Source: Chryseobacterium lathyri (GTDB taxonomy: Bacteria; Bacteroidota; Bacteroidia; Flavobacteriales; Weeksellaceae). Taken from it: a stretch of 64,000 nucleotides of DNA. How positions within the stretch are numbered: position 1 is the first letter of the stretch; each line of letters opens with the position of its first letter. Position numbers and translations under genes: made by a program. Shown piece by piece: positions 18,979-27,709 of the stretch. The DNA lies in contig NZ_QNFY01000010.1 of the NCBI RefSeq assembly GCF_003290185.1, forward strand, positions 121,413 through 185,412, in the 5' to 3' direction. The notes beneath the pieces were generated by a model. The model saw only the letters and a list, made by a program, of their open reading frames with translations, made no database searches and was not told where the DNA came from.

Positions 18979-19581
18979 TTATTTTTTCAGATTAAATGTA
19001 TAATAAAGTCCTGTCTGGAAAACAACATTAGAATGATTTCTATTATAGCTGTCCACAGGGATAAAACCTTTTTTTACCCTGGCTTCGATACCAAAGTTTT
19101 TAGTAATGTCATAGCCTAAACCTGCTGTAATTCCCAGGTCAATCTCATTTTCAGGGTCAAAATTCTTTTTATCTACCACAAATTCCAAAGTAGGCCCAAC
19201 ATGTATATTGAACTGGTTGAAATAGAATTTATTGATAAGCTGCAATCCCAGATAAGATACGGAAAGCGTTTTCCCGTCCCAGTTGTTTACATTCGTGCTT
19301 ATTTTAGCTCCCTGCCTGGAATAATTGATCTCCGGCTGCAAAGCATAAAATTTGGCGAGACGGATATTTCCTATAAAGCCGATATAAAAATCTGTTTTCG
19401 TTTTGTAGTCCAGGTAAGGTTCAGCAGCGTTAGGAAATTCTTCCAGATAATAATAGTTAAACTCTTCACTGTTCGAGAAATGAGAAAAATTGGCTCCTGC
19501 TCTGATCCCCGGAGTAAAAGTGACCTGCGCGAAAGACAGGCCTGAAATAAAGGCTGTGACTAAAAATAGAAATTTTTTCAT
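18979..19581 (-). CDS. outer-membrane beta-barrel protein
   Basis: A 200-residue porin-like protein. It has a signal peptide (cleavage after SFAQ), a run of alternating beta strands and a C-terminus LYYTFNLKK ending in aromatic strands, as in the small PorT/OmpX-like barrels of Bacteroidetes. It probably spans the outer membrane with eight strands. Its place directly after the lipoprotein and LolA-like genes suggests a part in moving or housing the pigment in the outer membrane, which is an inference from context. Confidence 0.8.
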   Translation of the reverse strand: MKKFLFLVTAFISGLSFAQVTFTPGIRAGANFSHFSNSEEFNYYYLEEFPNAAEPYLDYKTKTDFYIGFIGNIRLAKFYALQPEINYSRQGAKISTNVNNWDGKTLSVSYLGLQLINKFYFNQFNIHVGPTLEFVVDKKNFDPENEIDLGITAGLGYDITKNFGIEARVKKGFIPVDSYNRNHSNVVFQTGLYYTFNLKK

Positions 19582-19582
19582 G

Positions 19583-20224
19583 TTAATTCTGTTCGGTTTC
19601 GGTTATTTGAAATAGTTTTATATTGATCTTAAAATCCTTATGTTGAAGGTTTAAGCTATCCGCGAAGATATGTTTTTTTGCCTCAAAAGTAAAATCGATT
19701 TTTTCCTTATTGTTTTTTGTGTACACAATTTCTTTTAACAGTCCGTTTTCTTTATTGAAGAACAGATAATAGGCTTTATGATCAGTCTTTGACAGGTAAA
19801 TTTTAGAATTGTCATTTTCAAAAGATTCATTCACCGGGTATTTTCTTTTCAGTAACTCCCGGAAGTCGTTTCTTAAAAAGCTGATAACCATCTTTTTGTC
19901 CAGATCCGGAAGAACGTAATTCAGTTTAAAATCATTCTCAGAGATCTCAAAATCAATTAATTTATTTCCAAAATCTGAGGTCATGGCGACCCGATGAGTT
20001 GTTTCATTAAGCTTTTTAATAATCAGAATTCCGCTTACGTGGTTTTTATAAATATCCATCTGGCATTTATACACATAGTCTTCACCGGAAGAAAAATATA
20101 AATTTTCAACGGTTTTTTCAGAACTCTGAACCGGTTTTGCCTCTGCAAGTTGATAGCTTTTGCAGGAAACAAATAGCAAAACAATCAGACTATAAACTAA
20201 ACTCTGAAGCTGCAATCGCTGCAT
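19583..20224 (-). CDS. lipoprotein, LolB-like candidate
   Basis: A predicted lipoprotein: hydrophobic segment then LFVSC (Cys at about residue 21 when started at 20224). An upstream ATG at 20248 would add eight residues; the lipobox works with either. The body is a beta-rich domain of about 190 residues with no motif I can name. It overlaps the 3' end of the LolA-like gene by 35 bases or more, which is a long overlap and points to tight coupling. LolA hands cargo to the outer-membrane lipoprotein LolB, and the two have the same fold, so a LolB-like receptor is a natural hypothesis. It is also comparable in position to the lipoproteins of aryl-polyene clusters. Confidence 0.65.
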   Translation of the reverse strand: MQRLQLQSLVYSLIVLLFVSCKSYQLAEAKPVQSSEKTVENLYFSSGEDYVYKCQMDIYKNHVSGILIIKKLNETTHRVAMTSDFGNKLIDFEISENDFKLNYVLPDLDKKMVISFLRNDFRELLKRKYPVNESFENDNSKIYLSKTDHKAYYLFFNKENGLLKEIVYTKNNKEKIDFTFEAKKHIFADSLNLQHKDFKINIKLFQITETEQN

Positions 20225-20816
20225 TGATCTTGGTGTTTTTGAAAACAATATTGGTGGTATCTCCCGAAGCTTCTGTCATATTAACCTGCGAAACGGTAGA
20301 CTGATTTTTAGGAAAATGCAGTTCAATCTGTTTAATGTATTTTAACAGCTGAGCCGATTTCGGGGTAAATTTTGCTACATTGGAGTTCCCGCTTTTGTAA
20401 TAGGAAACAGAGAACTCAGGATCGCTGAACATTTTCCCGTTCGAGCTTCCTACAATCAGCTTATTGATCTTTTCAAATGTTTTGCTTTTCGCATCAACAG
20501 ATGATTTCTTGCCCTGATCGTTGATGAAAATTTTATTGTCTTTAAAAATAATGCTGTACTGATAAGGTTTTGTGTATTTCCAGCTCAGCATATTCGGAGT
20601 TTTCAACGACATTTTGCCATAGGTAACAATATTTTTATCCAGAAAGTCCATTTTTTTGGTCTGGGTAAAATCGCTCTGCAGGGTTTTGATCTCCTGGGTC
20701 TCAGAAGAAACTTTGGCGACAAATGCTTTTGCTTCTGCTCCTGACATTGTGGTCATCTGTGCGGAAATGAAGCCGGAAACTAATAAAAATGCTCCAAAAG
20801 CAATATTTTTAATCAT
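20190..20816 (-). CDS. LolA-like periplasmic carrier
   Basis: A 208-residue secreted protein of the LolA/outer-membrane lipoprotein carrier type. After the signal peptide (to FISAQ) comes the family pattern: helical start, LQSDFTQTKKM, then strands with LKTPNMLSWKYTKPYQYSIIFKDNKIFINDQG, i.e. the incomplete beta-barrel that holds lipid chains. Chromosomal LolA serves lipoproteins. A dedicated cluster copy next to an MMPL exporter, a lipoprotein and a barrel suggests carriage of the hydrophobic pigment from inner to outer membrane (inference; aryl-polyene clusters also contain a LolA homologue). Its start overlaps the deacetylase gene by 8 bases. Confidence 0.85.
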   Translation of the reverse strand: MIKNIAFGAFLLVSGFISAQMTTMSGAEAKAFVAKVSSETQEIKTLQSDFTQTKKMDFLDKNIVTYGKMSLKTPNMLSWKYTKPYQYSIIFKDNKIFINDQGKKSSVDAKSKTFEKINKLIVGSSNGKMFSDPEFSVSYYKSGNSNVAKFTPKSAQLLKYIKQIELHFPKNQSTVSQVNMTEASGDTTNIVFKNTKINAAIAASEFSL

Positions 20817-21564
20817 TTTTCTTTGATTTTGTAATTGAATCGACCGTAAACGTCGAATATTTTTTATCTTTCAAAAATAACAATAAATCGGCCAACACAC
20901 GATAAGTCTTTTCGGAAGTGTCATGAAGCAGAATGATACTTCCTTTCTTCAGGCCTTTGGTTATTCTTTTATAAATTTTCTTTTCATCGTCTATAATGGT
21001 ATCCAGCGAACGGACATTCCAGCCGATGCTTTTTTTATGGGTTCTTTTAATGGCTTTGGCAATGCTCGGATTGGTAACGCCGAAAGGAGGCCGGTATAAA
21101 TCAGTTTTTATAGTGCTGGTTTTTGCCATTATCTCATCACATTTCTCAATCTCCTCAATCATTTTTGAAACAGATAAAAATCCTGTATTGTTGGAATGGG
21201 AAAAGGTATGATTTCCGATGGTATGACCTTCAGCAATAATTCTTTGAAAGGTCTCAGGATATTTTTCAATCTGTTTTCCGATGCAGAAAAAAGTAGCTTT
21301 TACCTGATGTTCTTTAAGCAAATCCAAAAATTTCGGGGTGAATTCGGTTGGCCCGTCGTCAAAAGTCAGGGCAATTTCATTGGTTTTTGTTCTTTTATGA
21401 GTAATGCTGTTGACAAAATATCCGAGCTCTATATCAAAAGATCCCCAGACTACAACTGCAGAAAACGCCAGAAAACAAGCTATATAAACCCAAAAGCTTC
21501 CATGAAACGCATAAATAAATGCATTGCAGAAAAGGTAAAATAGAATGAATGGATAATGCTTCAT
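20809..21564 (-). CDS. membrane-anchored polysaccharide deacetylase (NodB domain)
   Basis: A 251-residue carbohydrate esterase family 4 protein. Two hydrophobic segments (about 4-20 and 24-41) anchor it, and the NodB domain follows with TFDDGP (Asp69, Asp70), the zinc ligands HTFSH (His119, His123) and RPPFG. All core catalytic residues are present. The domain removes acetyl groups from N-acetylated sugars. A sugar-modifying enzyme beside a glycosyltransferase suggests a glycosylated intermediate or lipid anchor in the pathway, but it could also act on cell-wall sugars. It overlaps the LolA-like gene by 8 bases. Confidence 0.85.
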   Translation of the reverse strand: MKHYPFILFYLFCNAFIYAFHGSFWVYIACFLAFSAVVVWGSFDIELGYFVNSITHKRTKTNEIALTFDDGPTEFTPKFLDLLKEHQVKATFFCIGKQIEKYPETFQRIIAEGHTIGNHTFSHSNNTGFLSVSKMIEEIEKCDEIMAKTSTIKTDLYRPPFGVTNPSIAKAIKRTHKKSIGWNVRSLDTIIDDEKKIYKRITKGLKKGSIILLHDTSEKTYRVLADLLLFLKDKKYSTFTVDSITKSKKND

Positions 21565-21625
21565 CTTCTGTTATTTTGAATTTTGGCAATAACAAATTTA
21601 CAAATTCATTCTTACCCTTTCATCT

Positions 21626-22687
21626 TTAGGCTCTTTCCAACAGCATAAGACTGTGATCGCTTCCTGCGAGATGATTATAGAGAAGAATATTCTTAACTTC
21701 TGTTTTCTTTTCCAAATTGATCATCATGACTTCCGGAATCTGTTGCTCCTTGAGGATATGACACGCCATAAATGTTGAAAAGCCGCTTGCTGTATTGAAT
21801 TCTCCGCTCAAATGTTTGTAATACAGCAAAGCTGAATTTTGAAATGTGTCCATTGCTTTTGTATAGTAAACATCAGATGTTGCATCTCCACTGAAACCTA
21901 AGATCACAGCATCGATATCTTCATGTTTCAAATCATTTTTGGATAAAAAATCTGTTATAAAAGACGGTGCTTCTTCCAGATCCAATCTGTTGCTGATCTG
22001 AATATCTCTAAGCCTGGCGTAAGAGTTTTCAGCCTTATTCTTTCCCAAGACAAAAAAAGCAGCACCTTCACCCCAGATCACTCCATCCGTTTCAGAATGC
22101 AAATAATCAGCAGGAAGATCCTCTTTCTTTTTAATGGTATTGTTCAGACAGTAAAGCTCCATCGTTCTGTTAGTCTGCTCATCTGCCGCCCCTACAAGAA
22201 TATTTTCAGCTTCTCCGTCATTGATCTGAAGCTTGGCATCCAGGAATGAAAATTCCAAAGATGAAGAGGTGTTGACGTAGGTAAAATTGTACGCATGGCA
22301 TTGAAGCCCCAGAGCAATCTGCCCTGCAACGGTATTGTGCGTCGACTGTATAAAAAATGTCGGAGTTAAAAACTCTTCATTGTTATCAATTACATTTTTC
22401 AGAAACTTTTCAGAATCCTGCGAACATCCCATCCCCGTTCCTACAATAATGGCATCCGGTTGTTCAATTCCAGCTTCCTGTAAAGCGTAATGTGAAGCTA
22501 CAGAGCTCATTTTTACAGTTTTAGACATTCTCCTGATCATCGCAGGCGGAATGAATTCTTTATAGTTAGGATCTATAGCTTTTAAGATCTGAACAGATTG
22601 GTCAGCATTAAGATCTCGAAAGAAATTTTCTTTTAGAGTGTCCTGAACGGAGATGCAGGATGCACTGTTGATGTATACGGCACTCAT
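21626..22687 (-). CDS. KS-like chain-length-factor subunit (no active-site Cys)
   Basis: A 353-residue thiolase-fold protein shorter than a normal KAS II. Where active synthases read T-A-C-S-S, this protein reads T-S-S-S at 140-143, so the nucleophile is missing, and the His motifs are not recognisable either. Its start overlaps the stop of an intact KS gene (22684) by 4 bases. A KS followed by a Cys-less homologue is the arrangement of KS/CLF heterodimers in type II polyketide synthases and in aryl-polyene synthesis. So I call it the CLF partner that sets polyene length. Pairing with 22684 is inferred from coupling. Confidence 0.82.
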   Translation of the reverse strand: MSAVYINSASCISVQDTLKENFFRDLNADQSVQILKAIDPNYKEFIPPAMIRRMSKTVKMSSVASHYALQEAGIEQPDAIIVGTGMGCSQDSEKFLKNVIDNNEEFLTPTFFIQSTHNTVAGQIALGLQCHAYNFTYVNTSSSLEFSFLDAKLQINDGEAENILVGAADEQTNRTMELYCLNNTIKKKEDLPADYLHSETDGVIWGEGAAFFVLGKNKAENSYARLRDIQISNRLDLEEAPSFITDFLSKNDLKHEDIDAVILGFSGDATSDVYYTKAMDTFQNSALLYYKHLSGEFNTASGFSTFMACHILKEQQIPEVMMINLEKKTEVKNILLYNHLAGSDHSLMLLERA

Positions 22688-23883
22688 GATTTTGAGAAAA
22701 TTAAAGTAGAACAGTTACCTCCGAATCCGAATGAATTGGAAAGAACATGGTTGATGCTTTTCTCCTTCAATTCTATAACCGGAGTCAAATCAAATTCTGC
22801 CATTTTCGTTTTGAAATTCAAGTTGGGGAAAATAATACTGTGCTGCATCGCTAAAATAGAAAATACAGCTTCAATGCCCGCTGCCGCTGCCAAAGTATGT
22901 CCTGTAAAAGCTTTGGTAGAACTGAATTCCGGAACCTGATTTTCACCAAAGATTCTGATCATGGCAATTCCTTCTGAAAGATCATTATTGGGAGTAGCTG
23001 TTCCGTGAACATTGATATAATCGATGTCTCCTTTTGCCAGTCCGGATACTTTAAATGCTTGTTCCATGGCCAGAAAAGCACCTTGCCCGTTTTCTGACGA
23101 TGCGGTCTGATGATGGGCATCATTGGCATTACCGTAACCTGAAAGATAGGCAAGTATTTTCTTATTTTCTTTTTTTACAACCTCATCAGACTCAAGAACG
23201 ATAAAAGCAGCAGCTTCACCAAGGTTCAATCCTTTTCTGTCATTATCAAATGGTGTATTGTAAGAATCCGTGAGAATCATCAGGGTATTGAATCCGTTCA
23301 GAGTAAATTTCGAAAGGGAATCTGTTCCACCTACGATCACGCGGTCTAAAACTCCGTTTTTAATCAGTTTGGCTCCCATCATAATTGCATTGGCAGCCGA
23401 AGAGCATGCCGTACTAATCGTAGAAACCATGCCTTTTAAGCCCAGATAATCAGCAATTGCCAATGAGGAATTACCTGCATCATGAGCATCGATGTATTTT
23501 TGCTTTTCAGGAAAGTCTTCGTAAGAGTAGAAATACCTTTCAGTGATATCCATTCCGGCTACACTGGTGGAAGAGATGAGTCCGGTTCTGTATTCATTAA
23601 TGTCTGAAATTCCGGCAGATTCTACAGCTTCTCTTGCGGCAATCATGCCCAATAAAGATGTTCTCGTTACATTATTATCTTCAGGCAGGTGAAGCTGTTG
23701 TACAAGCTCTTCATTAGACCATTTTATTTCACCTGTTTTTATAGATCCGGCGTGACGGGTTTCAAACATCTCAATGTCTGAAATTCCGTGTTTTCCGGAT
23801 TTCAACGAAATAAAATTTTCCTCCACATTGTTTCCGATGGAGGAAATGATGCCCATTCCTGTTATGGCAATTTTTCGACTCAT
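22684..23883 (-). CDS. beta-ketoacyl-ACP synthase (KAS II type), probable polyene KS
   Basis: A 399-residue condensing enzyme with all three active-site residues: Cys160 (STACSSA), His293 (NVHGTATPNND) and His329 (TGHT). The C-terminal SNSFGFGGN loop is present. Translational coupling to the Cys-less homologue at 21626 suggests a KS-alpha/KS-beta pair doing iterative extension of the 4-coumaroyl starter into the polyene. A 19-bp perfect inverted repeat and an ACP gene lie directly upstream. Confidence 0.92.
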   Translation of the reverse strand: MSRKIAITGMGIISSIGNNVEENFISLKSGKHGISDIEMFETRHAGSIKTGEIKWSNEELVQQLHLPEDNNVTRTSLLGMIAAREAVESAGISDINEYRTGLISSTSVAGMDITERYFYSYEDFPEKQKYIDAHDAGNSSLAIADYLGLKGMVSTISTACSSAANAIMMGAKLIKNGVLDRVIVGGTDSLSKFTLNGFNTLMILTDSYNTPFDNDRKGLNLGEAAAFIVLESDEVVKKENKKILAYLSGYGNANDAHHQTASSENGQGAFLAMEQAFKVSGLAKGDIDYINVHGTATPNNDLSEGIAMIRIFGENQVPEFSSTKAFTGHTLAAAAGIEAVFSILAMQHSIIFPNLNFKTKMAEFDLTPVIELKEKSINHVLSNSFGFGGNCSTLIFSKS

Positions 23884-23900
23884 TTTACTTTATAATATAA

Positions 23901-23956
23901 CAATGTATCAATTTACCAGTTTACCAATATTGTTATACTGGTAAATTGATACATTG
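23901..23956. repeat. perfect 19-bp inverted repeat, TGTAACAATGTACC family
   Basis: Arms 23901-23919 and 23938-23956 are exact reverse complements (CAATGTATCAATTTACCAG), with an 18-base spacer. It fills the 87-base gap between the ACP gene and the KS gene in block B, mirroring the repeat after the ACP in block A. Confidence 0.85.
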
Positions 23957-23970
23957 CTAGATTAAATATA

Positions 23971-24228
23971 TTATTTTGTTCTGTTCTCTTCAATGAATGC
24001 AGCCATTGTATCGATAGACTGGAAGATTTCTTTTCCTTTTTTAGGATCGGCTAATTTTATCCCGTAATCTTTATCAAGCAGAACAATAAGTTCCAGAGCA
24101 TCAATAGAATCAAGGCCCAAACCACCACCGAATAAGGGATCTGTATCTTTGATTTCTTCTACAGAAACATCTTCAAGGTTAAGGACTTCAATAATTTTGT
24201 GCTTCAATTCTGTTTTTAAGTTTTCCAT
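23971..24228 (-). CDS. acyl carrier protein
   Basis: An 85-residue ACP with the 4'-phosphopantetheine serine at 41 (GLGLDSIDALEL). It has the usual acidic helix II after the serine and full family length. It is the second cluster ACP, and its sequence differs clearly from the one at 11933. Two carriers would allow the aryl-polyene and the alkyl/resorcinol chains to be kept apart; that division of labour is an inference. Inverted repeats of the same family flank it on both sides. Confidence 0.93.
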   Translation of the reverse strand: MENLKTELKHKIIEVLNLEDVSVEEIKDTDPLFGGGLGLDSIDALELIVLLDKDYGIKLADPKKGKEIFQSIDTMAAFIEENRTK

Positions 24229-24241
24229 AATTATTTTAATT

Positions 24242-24328
24242 AATGTAGCAATTTATCAATTTACCAGTGTAACAATGATCAGATTGTAAGGATTGTTACA
24301 TTGCTAGACTGTTATATTGTTACATTTA
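24242..24328. repeat. degenerate inverted repeat, TGTAACAATGTACC family
   Basis: The gap upstream of the ACP contains TGTAACAAT (24268-24276) facing ATTGTTACA (24292-24300), with further related words (TTATCAATTTACCAG, TATTGTTACA) around them. It is a more worn copy of the repeat at 12230 and 23901. Confidence 0.65.
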
Positions 24329-24342
24329 TGTTATTACATTTT

Positions 24343-24891
24343 TTATAAGGTTAGCAAATATACAAAAGCTTTATAATTATCCTGATAAAGTTCTGTCCAG
24401 CCACAGAGAACTTTTTCCGCTTTTCCGGACAGCAGGATCTGTTCTGCATAATCATTTAAAAATGTCTCGTCAAATTCATCCAAAATGAAAAAAGCATTCT
24501 CTGTCTGCATTTTATGTTTAATGCTGATCTCGCCTACGCAGATGTTAGGTAAGGTGTAAACAAATACGGCAGGACTCGGGAAATAATTTTCCTGTGAGTT
24601 GATACTTTCCTGGTATTTAAAATCCGTATCCAGACTGGATGACCGGTTGGCAAGAACTACCGCTGTTGTGTTATGGTCTTCATTTTTTAAAACCATTTCT
24701 GCAGCAAGAAAAGCAAGCTTACTCAGATTATCCATTTTGTGGAACTTGGGATAATTGAGCTCTAAACTTTTATAGGCATCTTTGGCAAAGTCATGAAATG
24801 TTTCGCTCCGGCTTTCAAAAACAGCATTCCCGTTGACGGTTATTTTTGAATGTTCTATGATACAGCTTTCAGTTTTCTTCATCCCTTTCAT
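24343..24891 (-). CDS. KS-like half-protein without catalytic residues
   Basis: A 182-residue protein that reads like only the N-terminal part of a ketoacyl-synthase fold: a segment with [10 protein letters not shown], then [37 protein letters not shown], and an NAFFI strand where the active-site Cys would be. There is no Cys nucleophile and no room for the two His motifs. It is in frame, free of stops, and spaced 1-2 bases from the full-length KS-like gene at 24893, so it looks conserved rather than decayed. It may be a structural or gating partner for one of the synthases. Family assignment is from pattern only. Confidence 0.6.
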   Translation of the reverse strand: MKGMKKTESCIIEHSKITVNGNAVFESRSETFHDFAKDAYKSLELNYPKFHKMDNLSKLAFLAAEMVLKNEDHNTTAVVLANRSSSLDTDFKYQESINSQENYFPSPAVFVYTLPNICVGEISIKHKMQTENAFFILDEFDETFLNDYAEQILLSGKAEKVLCGWTELYQDNYKAFVYLLTL

Positions 24892-24892
24892 T

Positions 24893-26026
24893 TTAACATT
24901 TTTCTAGAACTATTGCCGCATTACATCCTCCGAATCCTGAAGCTGTTTTTAAAATATACTGAATAGTTGCAGACTGGTTTTCTTTAATGATATTCAAAGG
25001 TTGGGAAACTCCCATTTCTTTAAAGTTTTTAGAAGGAATCAGCAGTCCATGCCGGGCAATTTCCATGGAAATAATGCTTTCCAAAAGTCCCGATGCGCCA
25101 AGACAGTGTCCGTAATATCCCTTCATACTGTTCAAGGGAACAGTTTGAAGTTCCATTCTGTTGAAAGCTATGGCTTCCATTTCGTCATTATAAATGGTAG
25201 CGGTTCCGTGGGCAGAAATAAAATCAATCTGTTCCGGGTTAACATTGGCTTCTGTCATTGAATTCTTGATGCTTGCATACAGCCCGTCTCCTGTTCTGGA
25301 AGGTCCGGAAATATGATTGGCATCATTTACTGCGGAATCTCCTGAGATTTTAAACCTAAGCTTTTCGTTTTCGTTCAAGATAGAAGTAATATAAACCGCT
25401 GCTGTGGCTTCTCCAATATTAATTCCGTTTCTGTTTTTATCGTAAGGTTTACAAGGTTCTGTTCCGATAGCCTGGAAAGAATTGAATCCGGAAATGACAA
25501 ACTCTGAAACCTCATCGCCGGCAATCACAAAAGCATTTTTATATTTCCCTGCCTGGATCATATTTTTGGCAACGGCAATAGCCATTACTCCTGACACGCA
25601 GGCATTGGAAACAACGATAGGTTTTGTTTTAAATCCGAAATAATCAGCAATTTTTTGTGCTAATTTTGAAAGATAAGCGCCTTCCGGTACTTCCGATTGG
25701 TTTTTTAATAAACTGATATTTCCTTTGGTTGTTGATAAAATAAAAGCGGTTTCTTCTGTAATTTCATGTTTTTCAACCAAAGGTTTTAAGCTTAGAAGAA
25801 ACATTTTTTCCAGCCTTGTAAAATCCGGGCTGTCGAAATTACTTTTAAATTCTTCCTCCAGCTTTTCAGTATTTATAATTGAGGCGTAAAAAGCCTCCTG
25901 GTTTTCTATGACTTTATGTAATGCTACGCCTGGTTTTCCTTCCACAAGATGGTTCCAGTTGGAAGAAACATCAAAGCCTATAGGAGTGATACAGTTGTAG
26001 TCTGTAATATAAATTTCTTTCTTCAT
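24893..26026 (-). CDS. beta-ketoacyl synthase, divergent
   Basis: A 377-residue KS with Cys143 (SNACVSGV), the first His in [11 protein letters not shown] and the second in YGHCLGASG, so the catalytic triad is intact. The C-terminal loop TASGFGGCN matches the family. It is more divergent than the 10708 and 22684 proteins (short N-terminal half, SNACVSG rather than TACSS). It starts at the base where the thioesterase gene ends and is followed at once by the KS-like half-protein, so those two may form a complex. It may start or finish a chain; its specificity cannot be read. Confidence 0.85.
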   Translation of the reverse strand: MKKEIYITDYNCITPIGFDVSSNWNHLVEGKPGVALHKVIENQEAFYASIINTEKLEEEFKSNFDSPDFTRLEKMFLLSLKPLVEKHEITEETAFILSTTKGNISLLKNQSEVPEGAYLSKLAQKIADYFGFKTKPIVVSNACVSGVMAIAVAKNMIQAGKYKNAFVIAGDEVSEFVISGFNSFQAIGTEPCKPYDKNRNGINIGEATAAVYITSILNENEKLRFKISGDSAVNDANHISGPSRTGDGLYASIKNSMTEANVNPEQIDFISAHGTATIYNDEMEAIAFNRMELQTVPLNSMKGYYGHCLGASGLLESIISMEIARHGLLIPSKNFKEMGVSQPLNIIKENQSATIQYILKTASGFGGCNAAIVLEKC

Positions 26027-26451
26027 TATAATCCCATTTTATCTTTCCATGCCTGAAAAAACTCAGGATTATACAAACATAAGCTTCCGTTGCTGTCTAA
26101 GAATACCTGGATGGTCTCTCCGCTGCACACCAATTGATCATTCTGGTTGAAAATTTCGTAGGTATAGATCAGTTTTGCAGATACTGAATTGACAAAAGTG
26201 GTCACGATCCTGAATGTTTCCCCATATTTTAGAGGAAGAAAGTGCTCACATGTACTTTTTACGATAGGTGTCACATAGCCTTCTCTCTGTATATCAAGAT
26301 AGGTCAGGCCATGTTCTCTTCCGAAAGCTTCTCTTCCGTCTTCAAAATATACAATGTAATGCCCATGCCAGACAATGCCCAGCGGATCTGTCTCATTGAA
26401 TCTTACCCTTACTTCTTCCGTACAGGTTAATATGTTTTCTTTAGACTGCAT
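26026..26451 (-). CDS. acyl-CoA/ACP thioesterase (4HBT hotdog family)
   Basis: A 141-residue hotdog protein with the 4HBT-type active-site stretch VRFNETDPLGIVWHGHYIVYF, where the Asp in TDP stands at the usual catalytic position. It would release a finished acyl chain from CoA or ACP as the free acid, or act as an editing enzyme. Its gene overlaps the ABC permease by 11 bases upstream and touches the KS downstream, so it is part of block B. A related thioesterase outside the cluster is at 61621. Confidence 0.85.
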   Translation of the reverse strand: MQSKENILTCTEEVRVRFNETDPLGIVWHGHYIVYFEDGREAFGREHGLTYLDIQREGYVTPIVKSTCEHFLPLKYGETFRIVTTFVNSVSAKLIYTYEIFNQNDQLVCSGETIQVFLDSNGSLCLYNPEFFQAWKDKMGL

Positions 26452-27709
26452 TTTGTTTTCTTTCGTAAAAAATAGAAATAGCTACCATGGCAATATAGAA
26501 TGCAAACAGTAATGCGAGTTCTTTGGCAATTCCTGCGATACCGCTGTTTCTTAAAATAATATCGTAGTAGGCGTTCAATCCCCAGTTCATCGGGGAAAAT
26601 TTCGCCACGGTCTGCATAAATTCAGGCATTAAAAATACGGGAACCCATATTCCTCCGATCGCGGCGAGAACCACCACTGATGTTGCTCCAAAAGGGGCAG
26701 ACTGTTCCTGGGTATCTGCAATGGTTCCCAATAAAACACCAAAACCGATCGCTGCCAGCCCTGAAAATAAAGTTACCACAATAAGCTGGAACATCTTTCC
26801 AGAGACATCAAATGCCGGAAGATCCATGTATGGGAAAAGATAAATTCCTACGGCTACCATCAGTAAAAACTGGATGATACAGATGATAAGGTAGGTGAAT
26901 GTTTTTCCTAAAATATGAACAAAATAAGGAGTTGGGCTGATCCTTGCTCTTACGCTGGTGCCTTGACTTTTTTCCTTGACTAAATTGATGGAAAGTGGTA
27001 CTACAATAAAAAAGATGGCAAAAAGAGTCCATGCCGGAACATTGTGCTGAACAGAATTCGGCATTATGTCCATGGCTCCTTTTTTCGGTGTGATCTCCTT
27101 GAAGCTGATGAGGTTTTTGTTTTCTTCAAGGTTCTCTTCAGTTCCCAGCTGATCCTGAAATGCTTTATAGATCTTTTTGTTTTCGATCTCAAAGACCATT
27201 TTATTCACAGAATTCATGACTGAATTTTTGAATCCGGCGTTGGTGGCCGGGTCAAAGTACAGATGAATTTCTTTTGCTTTCACAGCTGTTTTTTTAACGG
27301 CTGCAGAATCTCCTTCCAGGCCAAAAGAGCTTACGATCGTCTGCACCTTGGAATCTATGTTTGAATTTAAATCTTTCGTTAAATTTTCAGGAATGACGAT
27401 AGCCATCTGGTAATCTCCGGAAAAGACGGCGTCCTGTGCTGACTTTTCGGTGTAATTTGTCAGCAGCTGGAATGTTTTACTGGTTTCCAGTTCCTGTTTT
27501 ATACTTTTTGAGACTTCAGATTTGTCATTGTCAATGAAAATGATCGGGATTTTTGAACCTTCCAGATTTTTGAAAGTAGAATCCTGAATTAAAGTAATCG
27601 TTACAATTAACAGCAACGGCATGACGAAAATAATGACAATTCCACCGATATCTCTCTTCAGAAGAAGGATTTCCTTCACGAAGCTTCTCCAAAGTTTATA
27701 CAACAACAT
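26441..27709 (-). CDS. ABC-2 type exporter permease
   Basis: A 422-residue permease of the ABC-2/YhgE-like family. It has one N-terminal transmembrane segment (about 22-42), a large extracytoplasmic domain to about 220, then five hydrophobic segments to the C-terminus, including GFGVLLGTIADTQEQSAPFG. It pairs with the ATPase at 27696, whose 3' end overlaps its start by 14 bases. Together they would export a hydrophobic or lipid-linked product. In this cluster that could be the pigment or a precursor, with the MMPL protein at 36712 as a second exporter. Confidence 0.88.
   Translation of the reverse strand: MLLYKLWRSFVKEILLLKRDIGGIVIIFVMPLLLIVTITLIQDSTFKNLEGSKIPIIFIDNDKSEVSKSIKQELETSKTFQLLTNYTEKSAQDAVFSGDYQMAIVIPENLTKDLNSNIDSKVQTIVSSFGLEGDSAAVKKTAVKAKEIHLYFDPATNAGFKNSVMNSVNKMVFEIENKKIYKAFQDQLGTEENLEENKNLISFKEITPKKGAMDIMPNSVQHNVPAWTLFAIFFIVVPLSINLVKEKSQGTSVRARISPTPYFVHILGKTFTYLIICIIQFLLMVAVGIYLFPYMDLPAFDVSGKMFQLIVVTLFSGLAAIGFGVLLGTIADTQEQSAPFGATSVVVLAAIGGIWVPVFLMPEFMQTVAKFSPMNWGLNAYYDIILRNSGIAGIAKELALLFAFYIAMVAISIFYERKQNAV

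Noticed and set aside
10622..24328. TGTAACAAT repeats as a CRISPR array
   Set aside because: The copies are inverted repeats kilobases apart, not regularly spaced direct repeats with spacers, and no cas genes are present.
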